Source of the DNA: Treponema_I sp045599005
GTDB lineage: Bacteria; Spirochaetota; Spirochaetia; Treponematales; Treponemataceae
Reading direction: 5' to 3'
DNA length: 64,000 nucleotides
NCBI GenBank assembly: GCA_045599005.1
Contig: JAZRVF010000011.1
Coordinates: 1-64,000 of the forward strand
The notes beneath the pieces were generated by a model. That model made no database searches. It was not told the origin of the DNA and was given only the letters and a program-made list of their open reading frames with translations. Below are positions 1 to 8,137 of the stretch, piece by piece. Within the stretch, counting starts at the first letter, position 1. Every line of letters begins with the position of its first letter. A program made the position numbers and the translations under genes.

Positions 1-1
1 A

Positions 2-172
2 GTTCTCATTGCCCTTTTCTCTCAATTGGGAATTAAAGCCTGCAAAAGATGGAATGAAATGACTTTGGATGAAAGAAAAAAACTTATTTACAAGGGACAT
101 TTTTTGGGGAGTAAAATCAATGAAAAGAATAGCATTATACAAGGACTCATTACAAATGTGGAAATGTCATGA
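2..172 (+). CDS. C-terminal end of an unidentified protein (5' end outside window)
   Basis: An open frame enters from the left edge and runs 56 codons to TGA at 170-172. The visible tail is hydrophilic and rich in Lys and Glu, with segments such as RWNEMTLDERKKL and GHFLGSKINEKN. It reads like real protein, but I do not recognise the family. The next small gene starts inside its 3' end, at 120, behind a GGGGAG ribosome site, so the two would overlap by 53 bases. The start lies outside the window and no function is assigned. Confidence 0.4.
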   Translation, partial: VLIALFSQLGIKACKRWNEMTLDERKKLIYKGHFLGSKINEKNSIIQGLITNVEMS

Positions 173-248
173 GATACTCAAGGCTCAGTTAAGTCTAACT
201 GATATTCCTTACCAGTTGGGAACTAATGCCTATGGATCAAACCCTATG
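120..248 (+). pseudogene. 5' fragment of a small protein gene cut off by the IS3-like element
   Basis: ATG at 120 follows GGGGAG at a normal distance. The frame reads about 43 residues (MKRIALYKDSLQMWKCHEIL, then IPYQLGTNAYGSNPM) before meeting the left end of the insertion element at 249. The pattern 'short strand, helix, GIPY, glycine/Asn loop' resembles small DUF2007-like proteins that often follow other genes, but this is a weak resemblance. No continuation is visible beyond the right end of the element at 1467, so the 3' part was lost by deletion or rearrangement, not merely interrupted. Confidence 0.4.
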
Positions 249-275
249 TGTGAACTGACACCAAAAAGTTGGACA
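249..275 (+). repeat. Left terminal inverted repeat of the IS3-family element
   Basis: Begins TGTGAACTGACACCAAAAAG. It pairs with 1441-1467 on the opposite strand, with mismatches at positions 3, 18, 19, 20 and 23 of 27. Confidence 0.85.
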
Positions 276-283
276 AATTTATT

Positions 284-622
284 ATGAAAAAAATGAATTA
301 TCCAATTGAATTAAAGATGAAAATTTTGTCAGAATATGAGCAAGGAAAAGTTGGTTACAAACGGCTTGCAAGAAAGTATAGCTTAAAAAGAGATACTGTA
401 CGCCAGTGGGTTTTAGCCAATAAAGTTCATATGAAAATTGAAGATAAAATTGAGACTGAAGAAAAAGACATTGCTTATTACAAAGCTCAGGCGGAATTCT
501 GGAAGACTTATGCTGAAAAACTTGAAGAAGAAAGATTCGGCATAAGTTCAAAAAAAAATAAGGATAAAGACAATAAAGGAGTGTCACGAGAAGAAGAAAT
601 TAAAGATAAACCATCTGTGTGA
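284..622 (+). CDS. IS3-family transposase OrfA
   Basis: 112 aa from the ATG at 284; a TTG at 269 in the same frame lies inside the terminal repeat and is an unlikely start. Residues about 5-45 form the helix-turn-helix of IS3 OrfA (ILSEYEQGKVGYKRLARKYS, then TVRQWV), which binds the element ends. A heptad-like segment follows (about 60-85), as in OrfA leucine zippers, then a Lys-rich tail. Nine consecutive A residues (550-558) lie in the stretch where OrfA and OrfB frames are both open (546-622), the natural place for slippage. OrfA alone usually represses transposition. Confidence 0.85.
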   Translation: MKKMNYPIELKMKILSEYEQGKVGYKRLARKYSLKRDTVRQWVLANKVHMKIEDKIETEEKDIAYYKAQAEFWKTYAEKLEEERFGISSKKNKDKDNKGVSREEEIKDKPSV

Positions 623-716
623 AATCGCGGGAATAGCAAGATCTGAGTATTACTATCAGGTTAACAATACTCGCAAAGAAGAAAAAGATATTGCAGATTT
701 TGAAATAATAAACAGC

Positions 717-1436
717 ATGCCAGAACATGAACGGGATTCTTATGGCTGCAAGAAAAAATCCAGATATTTGCTTGAAAATCATCAAATCCGGATGAATTAC
801 AAGAAGATACTTAGGCTGGAAAAGAAATTCGGACTGAAGATACATAACCGAGTCCGAAAACATCCTAAAGATTATTATGTCTACAAGGAAGAATGTTCTA
901 AAAATCTTCCTGAAAACATATTGAATCAGGAATTCTTTTCCAGTGAACCGCATAAAAAGCTGGTGACGGATATTTCCTATTTCAAAATAAAAGGCGGATG
1001 GCTTTTTCTCAGTATGGTTCTTGATTTATATAATAATCAGGTGCTCAGCTATAAATGTTCGAAGCATCCGGACACGGAACTTGTTCTGGAAACAATGAAA
1101 GATTTATTCCAGAAATATGATGTACAGGGAGCTTTGATTCATTCCGATCAAGGTTCAACTTATAGGGCACATGAATACAGAGATTTATTAAAATCAAATG
1201 GATGTATTCAAAGCATGAGTCGAGCAGGTCATTGCCGGGATAATGCCTGTGCAGAGCATTTCTTTGGAGATTTAAAGTCAGAGTCGAAATATTATGACTC
1301 TCTCAAAAATGGTATGTTAAGTTTCAATCAGATGAAAAACCTGATTGATGATTACATAGATTTTTACAATCACAGAAGAATCCCCAAAAAACTAAACTGG
1401 ACTTCTCCTGTGAAAGATTTAGAAGGAGCGGCATAA
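717..1436 (+). CDS. IS3-family transposase OrfB (DDE integrase domain)
   Basis: The frame carries the three catalytic acids of the rve integrase fold: VTDISYF, HSDQGSTY and AEHFFGDLKSE. It ends ...HRRIPKKLNWTSPV, the usual IS3 tail. The first ATG is at 717, but the frame is open from 546, and residues typical of an OrfB start (LCEIAGIARSEYYYQ) lie upstream, about 615-660. No good start codon is present there, so OrfB is probably made as an OrfA-OrfB fusion. OrfB is in the +1 frame relative to OrfA, not the usual -1 frame; a -1 slip at the A9 tract would meet TAA at 559. Confidence 0.8.
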   Translation: MPEHERDSYGCKKKSRYLLENHQIRMNYKKILRLEKKFGLKIHNRVRKHPKDYYVYKEECSKNLPENILNQEFFSSEPHKKLVTDISYFKIKGGWLFLSMVLDLYNNQVLSYKCSKHPDTELVLETMKDLFQKYDVQGALIHSDQGSTYRAHEYRDLLKSNGCIQSMSRAGHCRDNACAEHFFGDLKSESKYYDSLKNGMLSFNQMKNLIDDYIDFYNHRRIPKKLNWTSPVKDLEGAA

Positions 1437-1440
1437 ATTC

Positions 1441-1467
1441 TGTCTAAGAATTTGGTGTCAGTTCTCA
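1441..1467 (-). repeat. Right terminal inverted repeat of the IS3-family element
   Basis: On the minus strand it begins TGAGAACTGACACCAAATTC, matching the left repeat at 22 of 27 positions. It lies just after the OrfB stop codon. Confidence 0.85.
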
Positions 1468-1472
1468 CCAAC

Positions 1473-2318
1473 CTAATACCCTTTTCCCACCAGCCGCTTC
1501 TCGTACTCCGCTTTTTCCAGGGGCCTGTCAAAATAGTACCCCTGGATTATCTGGCAGCCGGCATTTTTCAGGAAGTCAAACTGTTCAGCAGTCTCAACGC
1601 CTTCTGCAATAATCTCCATCTCTATGAAGTGAGCAAGTTCGATTGTATGTGTCAAAAGAGATCTTCCCTTGTCATTCTTAATGTCAATAAGGGATTTATC
1701 GATCTTCAGAACATCAAAATGAATCTGATGGATCAGATTGAGTGATGAGCTTCCCGTTCCAAAATCATCAATCAGAACACGGATTCCTTTGGACTGCAGT
1801 TTCTCCACAAATTCCTTCAGCACATCAATGGAGTATTCATCAATTGTCTCTGTAATCTCAATCTCAACCAGGTTTTTCGGAACAGCGTTCCTTTCAATCA
1901 CCGAAAGGATTTCCTCAGCAACCTTCTTATTGCCTAAATGCCGTCTCGAGAAATTCACGCTGACGGGCAGAGGATCAAGTCCTTCCGCAATCCAGCCTTT
2001 CAGATCAAGACACACCTGATTCAGGACCCAGAAATCAAGCTGGCAGATTTTCTCGTTATTCTCAAGAATCGGGATAAACTTATCCGGAGAGATCAGCTGA
2101 CCATCGTGCTTCCATCTTACCAGTGCCTCAGAACCACAGAGTCCCTTTGAAGCCGTTCCAACCTTTGGCTGATAGAAGGCCAGAAATTCCTCATCATCAA
2201 AAGCATGGGAAAGAGCCTCTTCCATCAGCCGCTTTTCCTCAATCTGCGCCTTAAGTTCCTTATCATAGACAACAAAAGCTTTCTTGCTGCGCCTTAAGTT
2301 CCTTATCATAGACAACAA
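1473..2318 (-). pseudogene. EAL-domain (c-di-GMP phosphodiesterase) half of a frameshifted GGDEF-EAL gene
   Basis: The EAL half keeps its catalytic motifs: EALVRW (about residue 64 of this frame), an ITET segment, DDFGTGSSSLNLI, and EGVETAEQFDFL. Its first residues repeat the KKAFVVYDKELKAQ segment that also ends the upstream frame, because a 43-bp unit is duplicated. Removing one copy joins the two halves into a single 661-residue reading frame. As it stands this half has only TTG (2318) or an internal ATG (2309) as starts, with no convincing ribosome site. The stop codon sits 5 bp from the insertion element. Confidence 0.75.
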
Positions 2319-2329
2319 AAGCTTTCTTG
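2244..2329. repeat. Perfect 43-bp tandem duplication (two copies) causing a frameshift
   Basis: Copy one is 2244-2286 and copy two 2287-2329, identical over all 43 positions (each begins CTGCGCCTTAAGTTCC). 43 is not a multiple of three, so the duplication puts the EAL half out of frame with the GGDEF half. The interval 1473-3501 is 2029 bp, and 2029 minus 43 gives 662 whole codons, which shows the duplication is the only lesion needed to explain the split. Confidence 0.9.
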
Positions 2330-3501
2330 TAGACGTTTTTTGCGTAGTACAGAGCCTCTGCGGCAGGTGATATAAAAAGCCCGGGATTCACTTTTTTTGA
2401 CTCGAATTCGTAGATTCCACAGACTGCGGACAGATGAAGATTGACCTGTTTATTATCAGCATCTTTGATCACAACCGGAACATCAGAAAGAATCTTCAGA
2501 AATTCCTCCGTCCGTTCACGCCGGATCAGCGCGACAAAAAAGTCACCTCCAAGCCGCCCTAAAACTTCGTCCTTAGTAACATGAGTCTTCAGGTATTTTG
2601 CATATTTTACAATGATCTCATCACCAATGGTTTTTCCGTAGAGACTGTTCAGCCGACCCATTCTTACAATATCAATGTAATAAGTGCTGTAACCGGTTAA
2701 ATCTTTTGTGCCTGCAATCTGATTCACAGCATCTATATAACCATAGGTGTTCGGAAGTCCTGACTGAATATCAGTGTGGGCAGATCTTATCAGAATGTCG
2801 TTCTGGTCAACAACACTCATAAGGAACATATTCAGACTGCCAAGCAGAGCCGCAAGATCGATAAGTGAAGTTCCGGCAAGGAACATCTGGAGGATTCCGG
2901 CACTGGCAAGAAATCCTATAGTGATGACCATGGACAGCACTTTTCTTAACCGGAGCAGTTTCCTATGTTTCAGAATGAAGAAACTCTGGATACCCATGAT
3001 CAGAAAAGGAATGATCATCGATACAAAGAAAAAATCCCCACGGTGATAAACATTATCAGCATCAAAGGAATAATAGATTCCTGTGAACTGGGAGATTATC
3101 ACAAGAGTGACTGCGACAGAAGGCAGGATAAAACCGGCAAGAAGTTCCTTGGGAAGTTTCTTAAACCGGCCAGTCTCCATGAATGAACATGTTATGAAAA
3201 GATTAAGGAAAAAAAGCTGAACGTTAACAAGGCAGAATACAAAAAAGTTAGAGAGAACAACAATCCAGCGGGGCCACAGGCCAGGAGCCAGGTCACAGAA
3301 ATAAGCGATCGCATCAAAAATCAGAAAGAACACGCAGCAGAGCTGTGTCAAATAAAGCCCTTTCTTGCAACCCCGTGACTCAAACTTTAAGTTACAGGTA
3401 GACAGAAAAACAAAAACTCCGTAAACGCTGGAAATAAGCAGAATATACGGCTGAATTTCATGGTACGGCAAAAACATATGTAAGTATTCTACACTGAACA
3501 A
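2263..3501 (-). pseudogene. Membrane sensor plus GGDEF half of the frameshifted GGDEF-EAL gene
   Basis: Residues about 15-230 form seven hydrophobic segments, a 7TM-type sensor. A GGDEF-like domain follows (about 245-400) in which the signature is GGDFF (residues 318-322), so the metal and catalytic glutamate is replaced by Phe and cyclase activity is unlikely. The frame then runs into the second copy of a 43-bp tandem repeat and ends in a shifted tail (QESFCCL). The intact ancestor was a 7TM-GGDEF-EAL protein. The start is TTG at 3501 or ATG at 3477; neither has a strong ribosome site. Confidence 0.75.
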
Positions 3502-3580
3502 TGATATTCTGCACTAAATACCTGATTTCCCGCGCCAGTAAATCATTTTTTGCGGATTTTCGTAACATTCTACACTGAAA
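3485..3580 (-). promoter_or_regulatory. Three copies of a TTCAGTGTAGAAT-like element upstream of the GGDEF-EAL gene
   Basis: ATTCTACACTGAA occurs exactly at 3486-3498 and 3567-3579, with a variant ATTCTGCACTAAA at 3506-3518. On the gene's strand each reads TTCAGTGTAGAAT (variant TTTAGTGCAGAAT) and contains a -10-like TAGAAT. Initiation from the distal copy would give a leader of about 60-85 nt. The same 13-mer occurs at 49803-49815 in front of another gene. It could be a promoter core or a binding site for a regulator. Confidence 0.4.
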
Positions 3581-3589
3581 GAAAGGGTC

Positions 3590-3640
3590 AAAAAAAACGC
3601 GCAGAAAGGAACAGAACCTGATTGCCCTTCTTGCGCGTTT
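3590..3640 (-). terminator. Rho-independent terminator after the 3663-4316 lipoprotein gene
   Basis: Plus-strand arms 3595-3609 and 3626-3640 (AAACGCGCAGAAAGG against CCTTCTTGCGCGTTT) form a strong stem with one mismatch. Read on the minus strand it is followed by a run of T residues (3590-3597). Confidence 0.8.
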
Positions 3641-3662
3641 ATTTTTTCCGGTCCGGTGCTGA

Positions 3663-4316
3663 TTATTTTGTCCGGATCACAATCCTGTCCAGAATATAAT
3701 CTTCATCCTCGGCAAAGACACCGAAAGAAATTTCAAGACAGTAGGAATCCCCGTAATCATAGAAGGGAATCTGGTAATCATCTGAATAATAGATACCTTC
3801 AAAATATGCGGCTTTGACATCCGGAACAATTGTCTTTGAGATAAGAATCCGGCACTTTGCAGAAGCCATAATCGCCAGGGCAATTCCGCCAGCCATATCG
3901 TCACTTCCTGAAGTCATTGATTCCCCGATATCATTGGCGTTGTTTCCCATCATAAAAGGAATGTAAACCAGATTACCATCTGCAACAGGAAGCAGTGCCT
4001 TTTCCTCTTCAGCTTTCGTGTTGGCATCAATTGTCATCGCAACTTCAAGCCCGATCTCATAATCGGTGTCAACAGCACCACCTTTCACCCCATAAGGCAG
4101 CGCATCCTCAAACATCTCATCAATATCTTCCGACAGAACCTCAGGATCCTGTCCTGACATCTCAAAAAGAATCTTTGAAAGTGTCGTCTTGTAATACAGC
4201 TTGTATTGACCGTTCTTGTAAGTCACAGACTGTACATAATCAATGCAGGATGTAAAAAATAACGGAACCAGCAGCAGCACGATGAATTTCAATGATTTTT
4301 TCATTTTGATACTCAT
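3663..4316 (-). CDS. Putative lipoprotein, unknown function
   Basis: 217 aa. The N-terminus has Lys residues, a hydrophobic core (FIVLLLVPLFF) and a lipobox ending TSC, so it should be lipidated and envelope-anchored. The mature part shows no domain I recognise; it has a Tyr/Lys-rich start and an acidic segment (SEDIDEMFEDALPYG). The ribosome site AAGGAG is only 1-2 nt from the ATG at 4316 but 13 nt from the next ATG at 4304 (MKKSLKF), so the start could be either. It lies downstream of rodA on the same strand, 81 bp away, and ends at a strong terminator. Confidence 0.75.
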   Translation of the reverse strand: MSIKMKKSLKFIVLLLVPLFFTSCIDYVQSVTYKNGQYKLYYKTTLSKILFEMSGQDPEVLSEDIDEMFEDALPYGVKGGAVDTDYEIGLEVAMTIDANTKAEEEKALLPVADGNLVYIPFMMGNNANDIGESMTSGSDDMAGGIALAIMASAKCRILISKTIVPDVKAAYFEGIYYSDDYQIPFYDYGDSYCLEISFGVFAEDEDYILDRIVIRTK

Positions 4317-4397
4317 TCTCCTTTCTTAATATGTATTAAAAATCATACACATCTTACAGATTTTCTCAATAATTGTCATGATTTTAATGCCTGAAAA

Positions 4398-5714
4398 TCA
4401 CACAGCGTCAAAGTCCAGACGGCGGCAGTTTATACTCATGATTATCCCTATGCAGATCATCACCGTCCACAGGGACGAACCTCCGTAAGACAGAAACACC
4501 AGCGGAATACCTGTAATGGGCATAAGACCCATTGCCATCCCAACATTGATCATAAAGTGATAGAAAATCATGAAAAGAATGCCGGAACCGACGTAATAAC
4601 CGTAAATATCAGTAGTTTTCTTAAGAATATAAAGGATACGGATAAAGAGGACAAAAAACAGCAGGATCACCACAAAGCTTCCCACAAAACCGATCTCTTC
4701 GGAAATGATGCTGAAAATAAAGTCTGTATTTGCTCCGAAAAGATATTTTCCGTGACTCTGAGGACCTTTCAGAAAGCCCTGACCAAGAAGGTTCCCGGAT
4801 CCGATCGCAATTTTAGACTGGTTCAGGTTCCATCCAAGATTCTGAGGGTCCAGGTCAGGATTCAGGAAAACAATAAGGCGGTTTATCTGATATTCCTTAA
4901 GGACCTTTCCCATGGGAATCGCCGCCACCAGAGCCAATGCAAGAATCAGTGCAGCATAGGAGATCCAGTAATAATACCGGGTTTTATATATTGAATAACC
5001 GATTACCCCGATCAGGGCAACAAATGCAGTCACACCCACCACAATGAAACGGAATTTCATGTTGGTAAAAATATTGGTGATCGCAAGGCTTTTCTGAATA
5101 ATCGTCGATTCCAGAGTCGGAAAAATTGTGAACAGAACGGAAAGCACTCCGAAACTGAAAAAAGCCATGATAAAACGGGCAGGAATTCCGGCGGCAAAGC
5201 ACATAGCCATGTAGATCGGGATAAAAACACTGGCTGTTCCCATGTCAGGCTGGACAAGAATCAGACCGAAAGGAACAACAAGAATAAGAAGTGTGATTGC
5301 AAAACGCATTTTCTCTTCCATAAGTGCAGTTTTCTCAAGAAAACTCCCCAGAAAAAGAATGAAGGCAATCTTACAGAATTCCGAAGGCTGAATACCGAAG
5401 CCACCGATTCCAAGCCAGGAAGTCGCGTTGTTCGCAGCCTTTCCGTAGAAAATAGTGAACAGAAGCAGGGCAACCAGTGCCGCATAAAATTTCCAAGCAT
5501 GTTCCTTTAGTTTCCGATAATCAATCAGCGCAGTGATGATCATCAGTATCAGGCCCGATCCGGCAAAGATGATCTGCTTCACATACTCTGTGGACTGGCT
5601 TACTCCGTTTGAATCAACACCCGCTGAATAGATAAAGAACACCCCGATGATAATCAGCAGGACAACGGGAAAAAACAGAACATAATCAAAAACTTCAAAA
5701 ATACGCGGTTTCAT
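4398..5714 (-). CDS. rodA: Rod-shape peptidoglycan polymerase RodA (SEDS family)
   Basis: 438 aa, the usual SEDS length, with about ten membrane segments. Characteristic loops are present: NLNQSKIAIGSG, ANTDFIFSIISEEIGF, and the C-terminal GIPLVFLSYGGSS. RodA polymerises lipid II into glycan strands during elongation with its partner PBP2, whose gene is immediately upstream, 4 bp away. ATG at 5714 has AGGAG seven bases upstream; a GTG directly before it is the alternative. Last gene of the mreB-mreC-mreD-mrdA-rodA operon. Confidence 0.95.
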   Translation of the reverse strand: MKPRIFEVFDYVLFFPVVLLIIIGVFFIYSAGVDSNGVSQSTEYVKQIIFAGSGLILMIITALIDYRKLKEHAWKFYAALVALLLFTIFYGKAANNATSWLGIGGFGIQPSEFCKIAFILFLGSFLEKTALMEEKMRFAITLLILVVPFGLILVQPDMGTASVFIPIYMAMCFAAGIPARFIMAFFSFGVLSVLFTIFPTLESTIIQKSLAITNIFTNMKFRFIVVGVTAFVALIGVIGYSIYKTRYYYWISYAALILALALVAAIPMGKVLKEYQINRLIVFLNPDLDPQNLGWNLNQSKIAIGSGNLLGQGFLKGPQSHGKYLFGANTDFIFSIISEEIGFVGSFVVILLFFVLFIRILYILKKTTDIYGYYVGSGILFMIFYHFMINVGMAMGLMPITGIPLVFLSYGGSSLWTVMICIGIIMSINCRRLDFDAV

Positions 5715-5718
5715 CACT

Positions 5719-7617
5719 TTACTCCTGTCTTCCCACCGGGCGTTTCAGATAACGGAATCCAAGGGCATCAATGGCCTCATCAAAGGTCTGATGGGCAAAA
5801 ATCCCCTGGAACACAATATTTGATGCGTATGGAGCCCACCACTCCCAGACATTCACTGCCTCAACAGAAACAACGACAACAACCGCCTCTTCTGCCGGTG
5901 CATCATAGGGACCATAGCCCACAAACCATGAATGCCACTGCTTGTTGTTTGAATAATAGGTAGAGATCTCACCGGTACCGGTTTTTCCCGCAATCTGGAC
6001 AACTTTGTTATTCAGCGGATAGGTTGCAGAACCGTCCGTAACCATGTAGCGGAGATCCGCTTTTATCTCCTTCCAGACAGAGTCTTCCAGTTCCATCGTA
6101 TGAAGCGGAACTTTCTCAACAGTCTCTTTCACTTCTCCTGTGGCAGAATCCCGCACTTCCTTCAGGAAATGAGGAGTGTAGATCACGCCTTCGTTCACAA
6201 TCATCGCCATCATGTCGGCCACATGAAGCGGAGTCACTTCCGTATATCCCTGACCGATGGACATGTTCATCGTGTCACCTTTGAACCATTCCTCATGATA
6301 GCGGCGCTCTTTCCAGACGGCAGTGGGAACGAATCCGGTGCTTGATGAAGGCAGGTCAATGTTCAAAGCCTTTCCGTAGCCGAAATTCTGGGCATAGGAA
6401 GAGATCTTATCAACGCCAAGATAATCACGGCCGATTGTCCAGAAGTAAACGTTGCAGGACTGAGCCAGACCGTTCTTAAGATCCATGTCCCCATGTCCTT
6501 CAGCTTTATGGCAGTGCCAGGGACGCCCACCGTAATCAATCATACCGGAACAGTTGATTATTGCGTCAGAGGCAAGTGTCTTCTCAGCAAGAAGTGCCGT
6601 CGTCATGATGACCTTGAAAGTCGAGGCCGGCGGATATGTGGAACTTACTGCACGGTTCAGCAGAGGATTATTGTTGGCAGGGTCAACCAGTTTTGCATAT
6701 TCCGATTTTTTGTTCTCTGAGGAGAAAATGTTTGAGTCATAGTAAGGATAAGAAGCCATGGCCAGCACTTCACCAGTTGAAGGCTTAAGGACAACGACAG
6801 ACCCTACACGCTCACCAAGTGTCTCCTCCGCAAGCTTCTGAATCTCAGAATCAATTGTCAGGACAAGGCTGTCACCCATGATCGGCGGTTCAACAATAGG
6901 AGTACTGGAAAGACTTTTTCCCTTGGCGTCCACCATCCGCAGTTCCTGCCCGGACTTTCCCTGCAGAAGTGAGTCATACTGCTTCTCTATGCCGCTTTTT
7001 CCGATGATGCTGGTTGAGGTGTATCCCTGGTTATGAAGAACATAAAGTTCCTCTTTTGTTATATCGTCCACGTACCCGATGATATGGGACATGGACTCTG
7101 TGGCCAGATAACTGCGCCTGGGCTTTGAACGCCAGGAAACTCCGGGAAGATCCGTGATGTTTTCCGCAATGTTTGCAATCTGATCCAGAGTGACATTGGA
7201 TTTTATAGTTTCCGTATAATATTCTTTACGCCTGTTTGCAGGAATCTTCGCATCAATCTCTTCTTTCTTGATTCCCAGATAAACGGCAAGTTTTGCAGTG
7301 ACAGTGTCGTATTTATTTCCAGTCTCTCCGGGAATCAGGTCCACAGCAAAAGAGTCCACATTGATGACAATGGGCTGGTCTCCGTCACGGGCAAAGATTT
7401 CTCCCCGCTGGGCAACCAGTGTCTTTGTACGTTTTGAGATGTTCACAGACTGCTGCCGGTAACCGCTGCCTTCAATTACCTGCATCTTGAACAGATGCAG
7501 GACAAACCAGCCGACAATGACACTGATCATCACAATCATGCCAAGAAGCACGGACTGTCTTTTCGGCTGGTCACCTTTAGGATTCTGGAAATCATCGGAT
7601 TTGACAATTGTTGCCAT
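5719..7617 (-). CDS. mrdA: Penicillin-binding protein 2 (elongation transpeptidase)
   Basis: 632 aa. One N-terminal membrane anchor (residues about 24-45), the PBP dimerisation/pedestal region, then the transpeptidase domain with all three catalytic motifs: STFK (Ser332), SCN (387-389) and KTGT (545-548). It cross-links peptidoglycan made by RodA in the elongasome. It follows mreD by 10 bp and precedes rodA by 4 bp, so all are co-transcribed. Length and motif spacing are normal for class B PBP2. Confidence 0.95.
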   Translation of the reverse strand: MATIVKSDDFQNPKGDQPKRQSVLLGMIVMISVIVGWFVLHLFKMQVIEGSGYRQQSVNISKRTKTLVAQRGEIFARDGDQPIVINVDSFAVDLIPGETGNKYDTVTAKLAVYLGIKKEEIDAKIPANRRKEYYTETIKSNVTLDQIANIAENITDLPGVSWRSKPRRSYLATESMSHIIGYVDDITKEELYVLHNQGYTSTSIIGKSGIEKQYDSLLQGKSGQELRMVDAKGKSLSSTPIVEPPIMGDSLVLTIDSEIQKLAEETLGERVGSVVVLKPSTGEVLAMASYPYYDSNIFSSENKKSEYAKLVDPANNNPLLNRAVSSTYPPASTFKVIMTTALLAEKTLASDAIINCSGMIDYGGRPWHCHKAEGHGDMDLKNGLAQSCNVYFWTIGRDYLGVDKISSYAQNFGYGKALNIDLPSSSTGFVPTAVWKERRYHEEWFKGDTMNMSIGQGYTEVTPLHVADMMAMIVNEGVIYTPHFLKEVRDSATGEVKETVEKVPLHTMELEDSVWKEIKADLRYMVTDGSATYPLNNKVVQIAGKTGTGEISTYYSNNKQWHSWFVGYGPYDAPAEEAVVVVVSVEAVNVWEWWAPYASNIVFQGIFAHQTFDEAIDALGFRYLKRPVGRQE

Positions 7618-7627
7618 CAGGGTTCCC

Positions 7628-8137
7628 CTACAGTTTCCGTTCAGAGATTTCTTTCTTTGTCAGAGCCGGAACCCTTGAAAAAAGGTAGAACAGCATAGGG
7701 GCAAGCAGAGAGTTGCAGACAAGTTCAAACAGAAAGGATCCTGAAAGCAGATTGTAAGAAAAAACAGTATTGGGAAAGAAAAATCCCATTATTCCCAGGA
7801 GAAAAGCCTTCAATACGGTTGCCACAAAGCCGATCAACACAGGCAGGAATATTCCGTCAGTGTTCAGTGTAAGGAAGAAAAAACCGGATGCAAAACCGAT
7901 TATGGTCCGGATAACGGCATTCAGTCCCAAAGGTGCGGCACTCAGAAAATCAAGAAGAAAGCCTGACGTGATTCCCACAGTCTGACCGTAGATACTTCCA
8001 CGGTGAATGGAAATGTAGACTGTAAGAAGAAGCAGAAGATCAGGAAATGCGGGAAGAATCATTATGTTTGACAATATGGTTGATTCCAGGAACAGGAATC
8101 CAAGAACAAGCAGCGAGATAACACCGAAGTCTTTCAT
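7628..8137 (-). CDS. mreD: Rod shape-determining membrane protein MreD
   Basis: 169 aa, almost entirely hydrophobic, with five or six predicted membrane segments (LLVLGFLFLESTI, FPDLLLLLTVYISI, TVGITSGFLLDFLS and others). The GxxxGFLLDFLSAAPLG stretch is typical of MreD. It probably links the MreB/MreC scaffold to RodA-PBP2. Its ATG overlaps the mreC stop codon, which indicates translational coupling. Confidence 0.9.
   Translation of the reverse strand: MKDFGVISLLVLGFLFLESTILSNIMILPAFPDLLLLLTVYISIHRGSIYGQTVGITSGFLLDFLSAAPLGLNAVIRTIIGFASGFFFLTLNTDGIFLPVLIGFVATVLKAFLLGIMGFFFPNTVFSYNLLSGSFLFELVCNSLLAPMLFYLFSRVPALTKKEISERKL

Larger units (their letters stand above)
249..1467 (+). mobile_element. 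Complete IS3-family insertion sequence
   Basis: The 1.22-kb element is bounded by 27-bp imperfect terminal inverted repeats, left 249-275 and right 1441-1467, agreeing at 22 of 27 positions with the core GAACTGACACCAAA. Inside are the usual two genes: OrfA (helix-turn-helix plus coiled coil) and OrfB (DDE integrase). Taking the TG/CA ends as the boundaries, the flanks ATG (left) and CCA (right) do not match, so no target-site duplication is seen. The right end stops 5 bp short of the stop codon of the EAL reading frame. The ends look intact, but activity depends on OrfA-OrfB frameshifting. Confidence 0.85.

Noticed and set aside
1..8. AGTTCTCA at the left edge equals the outermost bases of the IS3 right end
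   Set aside because: Only eight bases are visible and an open frame runs through them; a second element copy cannot be supported.
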